Source: Dryas octopetala (Eukaryota > Streptophyta > Magnoliopsida > Rosales > Rosaceae). From it: DNA of 64,000 nucleotides. The stretch lies in the NCBI GenBank assembly GCA_963921425.1, contig OY992839.1:3846501-3910500 (forward strand), given 5' to 3'. This document shows positions 54,101 to 64,000 of this stretch, piece by piece. The position numbers were made by a program, and so were the translations under genes. The notes under the pieces are model-generated. The model was not told the DNA's origin and searched no databases. It was given only the letters and a program-made list of their open reading frames with translations. Position 1 is the stretch's first letter, and each line of letters begins with the position of its first letter.

Positions 54101-54520
54101 ATGCACCCAAGCGTTTTGACGTATCCATCAATATGATTTCTTAATTTGGAAACCTAGTTAATAACCTCTTCTTGTACAAGAGAAACCCAGTACTCATTTA
54201 TGATTCATATATGATTTTGCTTCTGAATTTTAATTTCTGAATATTTGATCATTTTTCAATTCTCTAATAGGTAAATTAATAAAGGTGGGAATGTAACAGT
54301 TTTGTTACAATAGGTATTTAGGATGAAATAATACAATATTTTTTTAATTAGTTACATCAAAAGGGTTAGAACCTGTGACTTATTATAATCTTTAACATAT
54401 TTTCCTACATCCTCAACAAGATAAAGATAAAGATATTCGTCTCTCCAACAAGATCATGGGTAGTTTTGTCTTTTTGAAATGACTCGCCAGCCTCGGAAAT
54501 AGCTTGACCAACATTTATCT
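51146..54520 (+). repeat. Tandem duplicated block, copy 2 (contains DAR-2)
   Basis: Second copy of the block at 44790-48086. Differences are small indels in poly-A, poly-T and AT runs, plus a 12-base in-frame insertion in DAR exon 4. High similarity in introns as well as exons points to a recent duplication or gene conversion. Confidence 0.85.
52030..54136 (+). CDS. DA1-related zinc peptidase, short form, copy 2 (DAR-2)
   Basis: Near-copy of DAR-1. Exons: 52030-52128, 52221-52421, 52510-52557, 52660-52757, 53466-53524, 53670-54136; phases fit, 323 aa, frame open. The zinc site GGTLAHEMMHVWLRVQ and VEEGICEVMSYKWMEEF are kept unchanged. Differences include CQACHAGW for CEACHAGW (zinc cysteines kept), four extra residues in exon 4 (VEVETTSTTTSG against VEVEPTSG) and minor changes in the YESKAE-containing tail. 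Lacks ubiquitin-interacting motifs and the first LIM half, as DAR-1 does. That both copies keep an open frame argues for function or very recent duplication. In immune receptors of some plants, DA1-like domains are fused to NLR proteins; no NLR part is seen here. Confidence 0.8.
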
Positions 54521-57107
54521 TCTTGCTAAATAGTTTTTATATGAAGTAAAAATTACATATTAATGGAGAATGTGCTAATCTTGCGAAAAGAGAAATGTAG
54601 GTTAATGAATAAAACATATTTTTATAACTTTTTATTGAAAATATTATGATACTCGAATTTTTGGTTTCTTAAATTTAATAAACATATATTATGACACTAA
54701 AAATAAAATATGGATTATCACTTGTTTTGCTTTTTCATTTTAACTTTTAATTATAGATTTATTTTTCTTTAAAATAAGTTATAGTCTTGTTTTGTATAAC
54801 TATTTAATAACTCACAGTTGATTTTAATATGAATTGAGAATGACCATACTTGACTAGTTGACTGCCATATGTACTTTGCGAATAAAAGTATCACCTTAAC
54901 AAAAAAGGTTCAATTGAAAAGCAACTCATGAGACTTTATATTATGATCAACACGTAAGAGAATTTTTCTTTTTTTAAACTTAGTCTTCAAGATAATATAA
55001 GTGTTCGAAAATGATTAAGAAATTAGTTAAAATTAAAATTGGTTAATTAAAATAGGTTGTTGATGTTCTCGTATGGTAGATCTGTTTAATCATTTTCTAA
55101 CATATAAAAAGAGTGCTGCTATTTGCACTCTTTTTTTTTTTTTGCATATCTCTACCAACTTATTTTGTGAAATTACTTAATTGACACAAAATGAAATTAG
55201 CTTAAAGGACAACCCACATCATTTGAAAAAAAAAAAAAAAAAAAAAAAACCTCTCCTTATACACCTCAAGCCCAACACTCATAAACCACAACTACACACC
55301 CCATCATCAACCTCTCGTCCAACCACAACCAAAACACACCCCACCTGTGACCCCACCTCCATCCCAAAATTAACGACACTCACCTCCCGCTGTCAACTCG
55401 CCTTCATCGCCGCCATGCATCATCTCTCCACCATAGCTATTGGAAGTTGGAGACATGTCTTAACTTAAAATTTTTGGAGTTGAATGTAAATCTAATACTT
55501 TCTTATCTAATTTTAATTGGTTAATCAATTTCAATACATTTTTCGTCTATTTGCGATGATTTGGAGTGAGGTTTTTTAGAGTGCAAGAATGAAATTTTTT
55601 GATTATTCATTTTCAGATTCGCAGGTCGTTCGGCACTGGTCTGTTGAACATTTCTATTTCGTTCAGTAGTAAGCTGTCGAACGAAACTGAAAGGTTCGAC
55701 AGCTTACTACCGAACGATGTTTGGTAGCTTATTACCGAACGAAATCGAAATGTTAGGTAGATCAGTGCCGAACGACCTGCGAAACCTTATAACCCAAACC
55801 CGAAATTTCAATCTTGAAACCCAGAAAATCCGCTCTCCAAATTATCTCAAACAGAAAAAAAAAATAGGTCTTAGGAGGGATTAACCAATTTAAATTTGAC
55901 AAAAAAACCTAAATTTGCATATGAATCAAAATAATTTAGCTTAAGGCATAACTATGGGTTGACAACAATGGCTATGATGTTATAGTAAGGTGGTGAAACC
56001 ACCAACAACGGATTGATAGTAGTGAATTAAAGACGACTTCGACGGCAGTGGTGACGACTCTGATGATGATATTGGTATACAGGGGTGTGTTCTTAGCTAG
56101 GATCGGGTGAGGGTGGGGGTGTGTATTATCTGAAAGGGTTGAGTAAGTGTGTATTGTTTGAATGGATTGAGTGGGGTGTGTAAGAGAAATTTGGTAAAAT
56201 TAATGAGATTGTGGGTATTTTGGTAATGAGAGGAGTGTGTTAAAGAGAAATTTTACATTTTAAAAGATGATAGGAGATGTGTAGGAGAAAAGTGTATGCA
56301 AAAAGAAAAAAAATGTGTGTAAATAGTAGCTACTTATAAAAATCTAGTTGGTTTTTTTGATGTGTTTTTTCACATGATATAACTTTGTTGTCTACATCAG
56401 CGCAAGTGAATCTCACACATACTATATACAATTAAAGTTAACAAGAAAGTTAATATAATAGGCACATTGCAATTTTTATAAACTTTAGGTTTTATTTTTA
56501 AATTTTTTGAATATTGAATACCAAAATGAAAAATGACATATATTTAAGGTGTGCAAAGTGTAATTGATCCTAAAATATATATAGTAGAATTAAATTGTAA
56601 AATATGAATGAAACGAACTTATAATTAGTAATAGTTTTTCCTCACAAAATCCCAAATTCGAAATCTAAAAATAATAGAAAATTCATATATTTATCTCATA
56701 ACAATATGGGTGATGTTGAACCGACATATCACATACACATAGGACTAGGATGAGAAATGTAAATGAGTAAAATGCAGTTATAGATAATTTGAGATACTTC
56801 AAAATTAAGAATTGGAAAAATAAAATAAGAAAGAAGAATGTGAAACTCCGATTCGCAGTCAAAATGCAATCAAATCGTCGTCTGTCCGATTCGCAGGTAT
56901 ATGCCTCCGCTGACCGCAAACGATTCTCTACTATTTTCCGAATCCCCGTTTAAATCTTTTTGTTTTTTTTTTTGTTGGTAATAAAAATAAAAATAAATAA
57001 ATCAATAATAAAAAAAACCGCACACGCTGTCTCGCCGCGAGTCACTGTCGCTTCGCTGCGCTTCGTGATCTTCCCCGTCGTGGTTACAGAAACCGATCGC
57101 TACAACA
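54521..57107. other. Intergenic region before the lipase gene
   Basis: 54530-54605 repeats 44633-44705. A-run at 55225-55249. A strong palindrome at 55621-55790 is listed separately. 55940-56130 is GA/GT-rich without an open frame of note. The last 250 bases probably hold the promoter and 5' UTR of the lipase gene. The open frames at 55181-55468 and 56960-57385 look like chance. Confidence 0.4.
55621..55790. repeat. Long imperfect palindrome (hairpin-forming)
   Basis: Left arm 55621-55680 (GCAGGTCGTTCGGCACTGGT...TAGTAAGCTGTCGAA) pairs with right arm 55722-55790 (ACCGAACGAAATCGAAATGT...ATCAGTGCCGAACGACCTGC). An inner hairpin pairs GTAGTAAGCTGTCGAAC with GTTCGACAGCTTACTAC (about 55666-55710). 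The motif (A/G)CCGAACGA recurs four to five times. It could be a small foldback element or an RNA hairpin source; no target duplication found. Confidence 0.8.
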
Positions 57108-60100
57108 ATGGAGTCGATGCAGAGCCGGGTGGAGTCGTGGATGAAGGAGCAGCGAGCCAGGTTTATGAAGGTGTCGTGGGGCCCGCTGCAATGGCGGATG
57201 AGGTGGCCGTGGATTCTGAACGACGGCGACCGCCAGCAGCGGAAGTGGATCCAGAAGGAGTACGAGCGCCGCCGCAAGCAACTCCACGATCTCTGCGGCG
57301 CCGTCAAGGCCAACTCGGTCTCCGACTTGCAGGACATCCTCTGCTGCATGGTCCTCTCCGAGTGCGTCTACAAGGTGGACACTGAAATCAAACTCAACTC
57401 TCTCACATTCAATTACCATTTGTTCAATCTCAATTTCCATATATATATATATGTATGTATATGTAATGCTTGCTGTATGTGAATGAATGCTTCGTAGAGA
57501 CCTGCTTCCGAATTGGTTCGCGCCGTGGACAAATTTAAAGCGGACTTTGGAGGACAAATTGTTTCTTTGGAGCGTGTTCAACCTTCTTCGGATCACGTTC
57601 CTCACAGGTGTTTGATATTTTGTTTGTTTGTTTGGTTGTTTGTTTAATTTCAAAGTTTGAGTCTTTTGGTCTATTATTAATTTATTTAGCTATTGTGCGT
57701 TTCTCTCTTGCAGGTATCTGTTGGCGGAAGCAGGTGATACATTATTTGCTTCCTTCATTGGAACGAAGCAGTACAAGTAAGCGCCATTTGGTTTGATATA
57801 ATTCGTTGAGCATTGTTAGCTTGATAAACAGAATTCATTCACTTGTTTGTTATTTTATATCATGAAGGGATGTGATGACCGATGCGAATATATTGCAAGG
57901 TGCTATATTTCATGAGGATGCCTTGGAGGATGATACTGATGGGACTGAGACTAATAAATGTAACCCACCTGAAAACCGAAAGGGAAATGTGGAGAATTTG
58001 TTTAATCCTCTTGAATCAAAAGCGAAGCAAGTAAATGATAAAGCTAAACCTGCTGCTCATCGGGTATGATGGCACTCTGTTTGTTGGAACTTGTATCACT
58101 CCTGCAGTCCCACCCACATATGCATTTGATCTTATGCATGTACATTCCCCCCGGACGATGTTCTAACCTGCTATACTTTCAAATTGTTATCTTTAGGGGT
58201 TCTTGGCTCGCGCTAAAGGGATACCTGCTCTGGAGTTGTACAGGCTTGCTCAAAAGAAAAAACGGAACCTTGTGTTATGTGGACACTCACTTGGTGGAGC
58301 GGTAAGTCTGATTAGCTTCTCTGTTTAATTATTAGTGACTGCATTGCTTGTTAGTTAAACTTCTTACTGTAAGTGCTTTTGCCTGTGTAGGTGGCAGTAC
58401 TAGCAACCCTTGCTATTTTGAGGGTTGTTGCTGCTTCTTCTTCATTAAAGGATAATGAAAATGTTCGAGTCAAATGCATAACATTTTCCCAGCCCCCTGT
58501 TGGGAATGCAGCTTTAAGAGAGTAGGTTTCTGGTCCCTTGTGAACTGACTTTCTGTGGCATTCAGGTTCTTTCATCTCTATTATCTTATTTCAACATAAC
58601 TAAATCTATGCTTTTTATTCTTGTCTTTTATAGTTATGTTAATAGAAAGGGGTGGCAGCATTACTTCAAGAGTTACTGCATTCCAGAAGATCTGGTGCCT
58701 CGCATCTTGTCTCCTGCTTATTTTCACCATTATAATGCACAACCTCTTTCAGTGTCTGCTGAAACTGCAACTACTAACATATCCATGTTAAAAAGTGAGG
58801 AAGTATTAGAAAAACGCAAAGAGAATGAGGGGGAGCGGTTGGTTCTGGGTTTGGGACCTGTACAGAGCTCTATCTGGAGACTTTCAAGGCTTGTTCCCTT
58901 AGAGGGCGTAAGAAGACAATTTAATAAGTACAGAGGAAGGAAAGTTGAATCTGTTGAAACATCTTCTCAGTCAGATTCTGCTGCAGCGACTTTAGTAGAT
59001 GAAGACATGGTCCGACCACAGTCTCTTGAAATCCAGGAGGGTTCTGATGGTATATCTCTTAAGCCTATCTCTGATAACGACAAAGAGTCACCAGATGTGG
59101 CATCAAGTGGAAAGAGCGCTAAAAAAAGCACCACTAAAAATGGGGATGGTAGGAAATGGCGCAGGGTACCTTCTTTACCTTCATATGTACCATTCGGGGA
59201 GGTATGTACTACAAACTGATAACCCTCTTTCTAATGGTTTGTTTTGGATTTGGGTGCATGCATGAGAGACTGGAAAGTAATCCAAACTATGTAATGTCTG
59301 ATGGAATGCTGCCATCAGTCTGTATTTTGTTGTGTCTTCTGATGTTGGTACTTATTGGGTTTGTATGCAATCAGCTGTATGCTGGAGTACTTAATTGGAA
59401 GTCACTTATTCTTGGTTTTGTCATATTTGATGTTGTCTCTTAGTCTAACATATATGCTATGTATTCTTGGTGTTTCATGAACATGATTTTGTGCTTGCTG
59501 AAATCCCCCTCCCTTTCCAAAAAAGTAAAAGAGAAAGAAAACACCCGGATTGCCCTACTGTTAGAAAATTTAATATTGACATTATTAAATATTCAATTTT
59601 GAATGAGCTTTATGCTGTAGTAGACGAGGGCATAAAATTAATTTTGTGAGCTCATCAGAAATATGTTATTTTGTGCCAGCTTTATCTCTTGGAAAATTCA
59701 TCAGTGGAGTCACTATCAGATGCAGAATACTCAAAGTTGACATCGGTATGAGCTTCCTTTGCTTGACCATCATTTTTTTGTGTGTAAATTATAATATTTT
59801 CTCCTGCATAGAGTTTTTGAGTTCTACAGTTTTGCTTGTTCTCAAGTAGTTGTAGTAATGTCTGGAATTTCTCATTTTATTTGCTTCTTCTGGCAAAGGC
59901 ATTTTCAGGTCAGATCTGTGATTGCGGAACTTAGGGAACGATTTCAATCACATTCAATGAAGGCATATAGATCTCGATTCCAGAGGTAATAAATGTTTCT
60001 ACATTCAAAAGTGTCTCCTTAATTTGTTAATTAGATTTTGAGTTGTGCTTCTGCATCATCTTTTCTTCCCAAATTTGTCATTACATCGGTTGGCGGGATT

Positions 60101-63021
60101 TTGTTATCATATTTTTGCCCAATGTATAACTTCTACTTCTATATTCTGTTTTCCTTTTCAGTTTATTTTCTTTTGTTGATTTGTTTCATCCTGTTATTCT
60201 TACAAAATATTAATCTTCGCAAATATCAAATCACAGTTGAACCTTGGTCAACCAAGCACCTGACTTATAAATTGATCAAGTGGTCAAGTGTTCAATAATT
60301 GTGTAGATATATATCCAGGAATGAGACATGGTCTAGTGTAGTCTGGTCAGTGCAGCTAGTTTGAAATCACTTGTCTTCCACCTCCTACTTCGGAGTTCAC
60401 TGTGATTATAAATAGAGAGAGGTGCTTCCACATTTAGGAAGCCTCCATTAGTGCATCTGGTTTGAAATCACTTGTCTTCCACTTCCTACTTTGAAGTTCA
60501 CTGTAATTATAAATAGAGAGAGGTACTTCCACATCTAGGAAGCCTCATTACACTAGGCTTGAGATAATATATAGTTTTTAAAGTCTTCATAGTTTCTTGA
60601 CGTGTCTGCCAAAAATAACATGCTCAGATCTTGGATTTCTAGGGCATCATGCACCATGTCCTTAGATTAGCCATAACTTAAACTAAATGATGTCCAAATT
60701 TTGCAATCTTGGGCCATCATCTAGGTAATTGAGAAGATCTGCCCAGAACTTGAAATCTCTGCAAGTGATGCTTTGAAAATGCAATCTCATGTACTTCATT
60801 TTGACATTATTTATCATGCAATTCTAAGTATTTAAAGTTTATCACTTGGTGTAACCTTGTTTCCTCTGCAGAATCTATGACCTGTGCATGAGAGATGATA
60901 CCTCTCCTTTTTTAGGAATAGAGCAACTGCAGCAGTTTCCGCATCTTCAGCAATGGCTTGGTCTTGCAGTTGCAGGAACTGTGGAACTTGGGCATATTGT
61001 TGAGTCTCCAGTTATCCATACAGCTACTTCAGTTGCTCCTCTTGGATGGAATGGCGTACCTGGTGGTAAGAATGGAGACCCGTTAAAAGTTGATATCACT
61101 GGTTTTGGATTGCATCTTTGTACACTTGTTCACGCTCAAGTGAATGGTAACTGGTATTGTTCATTCACTTCATTGAAACTTTATTCCGACCTTCATTGAT
61201 GTCTCTATGCATGATTTTCATATCTATATGACATTACATCTTCATTCAGGTGTTCAACTACAGTAGAATCTTTTCCTTCAACCCCAACTTACTCTTCAAA
61301 TTATGGAGAGAAGCCAGAACTACAAAATATGAGAGTCTTAGTTGGGGCTCCATTAAGACAGCCACCAATGCATCAGATGGTAGCAGATTCATTGATGCAT
61401 GTGTTTCATTCTATTGATTCCAACACAGCTAATCTCAATAGGGAGCACACTTCAGGACCATATCATGAGGAAAAGTCCATCCTTCCTGAAGGTTTAAGTG
61501 ATTTTTTCATCTTTTGCACCAGTGATTTTACCACGGTCTCTAAAGAGGTTCATGTGAGAACTCGTAGGGTGCGGTTACTTGGCCTTGAGGTATTGATGTT
61601 TTAAATTCTTGGTCAATTTTTTTTGTATATTTTGTTTTCCATGCAGTGATTTGCATGATTTATTGACTATTAGGGTGCCGGTAAGACTTCTCTTTTTAAG
61701 GCAATAATATCCCAAGGCAGAATAACCAATATTTCCAAAGTTGAGAACCTGCTTCCGGAGACTGATATCCAAGAAGGTATTTCTGGTGGTTTATGCTTCT
61801 GTGATTCAGTAGGGGTAAATTTGCAGGTATTTCCTCCTTCCTCAATGTCCCCATTGGCATGGAATATCTTATCTTTGGTATAAGTGTATAACATATGAGT
61901 TGGTTTTTTGGCTGAATATCTGAGTTATTTACGTAATCCTCTTTCTCATTATTTATAGTCATATTTCTGGAATTCGTATTACAGGAGCTAAATTCAGAGG
62001 CCACTCGTTTCAGAGATGAACTATGGACAGGAATTCGTGATCTTAATCGAAAGACAGACTTGATTGTTCTTGTCCATAACCTGTCTCATAGAATACCTCG
62101 CTTTAATCACTCAAATGGATCACAGCAAAAGCCAGCCCTTTCACTTCTACTGGATGAAGCTAAATCGCTTGGAATTCCTTGGGTTCTTGCTGTAACAAAC
62201 AAATTTTCTGTCAGTGCTCATCAGCAGAAATCAGCGATCGATGCTGTTGTCCAGTCATACCAAGCATCTCCAAGCACCTCTGGCGTTATCAATTCCTGTC
62301 CATATGTCATGCCCAGTGCTGCAAATACCACGTTGCCATGGGGTGCAATCACTGGAGATGCTGATAGGAGGATAGTCGCTCAAAAGATATTTTTTGCTCC
62401 CATCAATCTTGTGAGGAGGCCTTTCCAGAAGAAAGAAATCATTCTCCCAGTGGAGGGTGTCAACTCTCTTTGTCAAGTAGTCCATCACGTGCTTCGGAGC
62501 CATGAGGAAGCCTCCTTTCAGGTAAACAAACGTCTAATAAATTTTATGGTTAACATGAAGGATGTTAATATTTTATTTATTAATTTATTTTTAAAATTCT
62601 TCCCTTCCCTAAGCTTATCTTTGTCCATGGTGGGTGTTCTGTTCTAAAAACCACTTAAGTGCATTGGTGCTCTCATTTGGGTTGCTCTTTTCATTCATAT
62701 TAAATGTCGTCTTGTCATGTTACAGTTCTTTGATTATTGATATACTTGATATGCTTATGGACGGGGTGGGTGCCGGGTGGTCTATTTATCTGTCAAACTA
62801 TTGACGTTTACTACATGTTTTCCATTTTCAAGGAACTTGCTAGAGATAGGCTTTTGGTGGAAATGGCACGAGAGCGTGAAATGGCTATGAATGCGAGTCG
62901 TGATTCTCAAGCCAAGGCAAATTCACTTTCAGCTGCAGCTGTGGGTGCTTCCCTCGGAGCTGGTCTTGGCATTGTCTTGGCTGTTGTCATGGGTGCAGCA
63001 TCTGCCTTGAGGAAACCTTAA
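57108..63021 (+). CDS. Lipase class 3 protein with a P-loop GTPase-like domain (1027 aa)
   Basis: Fourteen exons: 57108-57374, 57498-57607, 57714-57776, 57868-58063, 58197-58301, 58391-58521, 58634-59201, 59680-59745, 59909-59985, 60872-61153, 61250-61589, 61674-61826, 61985-62521, 62833-63021. All phases agree. Lipase part: LVLCGHSLGGAVAVLATLAI with nucleophile Ser about aa 243 at the exon 5/6 boundary, FSQPPVGNAALRDYVNRKG, and EDLVPRIL with the likely catalytic Asp; the His is not assigned. Middle: charged, low-complexity segment, RKWRRVPSLPSYVPFGE. Second half: LLGLEGAGKTSLFKAI (P-loop, about aa 731-746, split by intron 11), CDSVGVNLQ (DxxG-like) and AVTNKFS (NKxD-like, last Asp replaced). 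C end: LARDRLLVEMAREREMAM helix, then a glycine/alanine-rich membrane-like stretch. It matches the layout of a conserved plant protein of about 1000 aa (as I recall, Arabidopsis AT3G07400). Substrate unknown. Confidence 0.92.
60350..60552. repeat. Tandem duplication of a 101-bp unit in lipase intron 9
   Basis: GTTTGAAATCACTTGTCTTCC-type sequence (TTTGAAATCACTTGTCTTCC at about 60360 and 60461). Both units contain TATAAATAGAGAGAGGT and CTTCCACAT(T/C)TAGGAAGCCTC. The TATAAATAG motif is promoter-like, but it lies inside an intron. Confidence 0.9.
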
Positions 63022-63848
63022 GAACTCACATGTCTGATATATTTATTCAACATAGTCAGTAGTTGGTTACAGGATCTGCCTTGTTTCAAGTTACTCGTAG
63101 CTGATTAGAGGCCATTTTTTCATTTTTGTTCCTGTTAAATTTATTAGTGGCAAGAAAAATGGGTCTTGTAGATGGAAAATGTTCTCCCGAAAACCATGTC
63201 AATTTAGATTGCTATCTTGTTCCTAATGTATAGAGATTTTTTATTTTTGAAATAGATATTTAGTTCAGGTAACCTTGTATACAATTCCACAATGGTTTTG
63301 TAAGAAAGAAAGAAAGAAAAAAGAAGCTGGCCATTGCCTTTTCATTTCCTTGATTCTTTTTTATTTTTGTTTTGTTTTCAATCTCCGTGCACCCATAGGC
63401 AAAGTTGGAAGTTTTGAAATTTGTTTTGGATGCTGTCTGCACTGATCAGATAATTGGGTGCATATACAAGTCCTCTTCAATGAATCTAGCATCCGAAGAA
63501 TACAAGTAATAGGCCCATGAGCCTCCAATGATTTCTTTTGTTCAGAATCCTCCAATAAATAAAAAAATAAGAAAAATACATTGCGAGCATGATTAAAATT
63601 GTTCTAAAATCCGATTGTGGAAGAATTTTACGGCTCGAAGGATAAGAAAACAATAACTTCAAAGCTAAGAAAATTATAAAAGTAGTCTTATTCATAGCTA
63701 ATCCCCAGTGAAAGATTGATGTATAACAACCTTCGTCATCAATAACCCTATTACTCACAATTAAGCAAGAAACTTTTTTCCTTCCTTCAGAAATGGGCTG
63801 GGGAAAAAGAACAGTCTAAAGAGAAATGTAAAACTGAAGGAATAGAGA
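63022..63848. other. Lipase 3' UTR and convergent intergenic region
   Basis: 63022-63300 is the likely 3' UTR of the lipase gene. 63300-63320 is a GAAA repeat. The rest would hold the 3' UTR of the minus-strand RAB gene. The two genes converge. No other feature recognised. Confidence 0.5.
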
Positions 63849-64000
63849 TCATCCACCACAACAAGAGAGACTTTTCCTCGAATCTGCCCCGTTTTTCACC
63901 AGGCTTACTCGATTGACAGACAACTCAGCCTTGTAAGAATCAGAATTTAGGACTTTCCTGCTGACATTGTTGTAGATTTCCCGGATAACCATCTCAAACG
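63849..64000 (-). CDS. RABA5-like small GTPase, C-terminal end, continues past the right edge
   Basis: On the minus strand, the frame reads (FE)MVIREIYNNVSRKVLNSD, then SYKAELSVNRVSLVKNGADS and RKSLSCCGG, with stop TGA at 63851-63849. This is the hypervariable tail of a Rab11/RABA GTPase, a regulator of trafficking between trans-Golgi/recycling endosomes and the plasma membrane. EIY.N.SRK.LNSD.YK..L.VNRVSLV is characteristic of the RABA5 group. The CCGG end is a CCXX-type double-geranylgeranylation signal. The GTP-binding part lies outside the window. The final tail is shorter than in RABA5 proteins I recall. Confidence 0.8.
   Translation of the reverse strand, partial: FEMVIREIYNNVSRKVLNSDSYKAELSVNRVSLVKNGADSRKSLSCCGG

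Noticed and set aside
55181..55468. 95-aa frame starting near a poly-A run (KKKKKK then HP-rich)
   Set aside because: Low-complexity translation of an A-run and a C/A-rich stretch, with no family resemblance.
56960..57385. 141-aa frame overlapping the lipase start, and 189-aa antisense frame 57084-57653
   Set aside because: Both overlap the first lipase exon in other frames; GC-rich coding DNA keeps them open.

Overview
This is nuclear DNA of a flowering plant, most likely a eudicot. Its genes have GT-AG introns, and the window carries an LTR retrotransposon, foldback MITE-like elements, SINE-like pieces and long AT-rich intergenic stretches. I cannot name the species from the sequence. All exon coordinates below come from reading splice sites and codon phase by eye; no alignment or search was run.

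Left edge (1-1750): the 5' part of a minus-strand gene for 60S ribosomal protein L32, with a typical plant ribosomal-protein promoter (telobox, TATA, AGCCCA/GGCCCA elements). Next come a scrambled NPF transporter relic (2149-2402), a 2.7 kb degenerate tandem array (2536-5240) whose last unit is inverted, and a short nested tandem duplication (5284-5950).

NPF cluster (6.4-29.4 kb, + strand): four tandem copies of an NRT1/PTR-family transporter, most like subfamily NPF4. Copies A (521 aa), B (536 aa) and D (536 aa) have intact reading frames across all exons. Copy A has lost one intron exactly. Copy C is dead: it has a 1-nt deletion in exon 3, a premature stop in exon 4 and an 8.6 kb Ty3/Gypsy element of Tat type inserted in exon 3. 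That element looks full length and very young: both LTRs are 1060 bp with no difference noticed, the TSD is GGAAT, and a single 1979-codon gag-pol frame is open. A TRIM-like element sits in intron 1 of B, C and D, and a Tourist-like MITE only in intron 4 of B.

Middle (29.4-45.6 kb): an AIR12-like GPI-anchored DOMON cytochrome b gene (33050-33805). About 4 kb downstream, across a 200-N assembly gap, lies the frameshifted 3' end of a cytochrome b561/DOMON gene, a relative of AIR12. The rest is repeats: minisatellites, a MULE-type foldback element with a 9-bp TSD, another MITE-like element and SINE-like pieces.

DAR/LSm block (44.8-54.5 kb): two copies of a short DA1-related (DAR) zinc peptidase gene in a 6.4 kb tandem duplication, with two decayed Sm/LSm-like gene copies between them.

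Right (57.1-64 kb): a complete 14-exon gene for a 1027-aa protein with a lipase class 3 domain followed by a P-loop GTPase-like domain, then the 3' end of a minus-strand RABA5-like small GTPase gene running off the window.

The genes do not form a pathway. The themes are local duplication and decay, and a possible redox pair (AIR12 and its cytochrome b561 relative).
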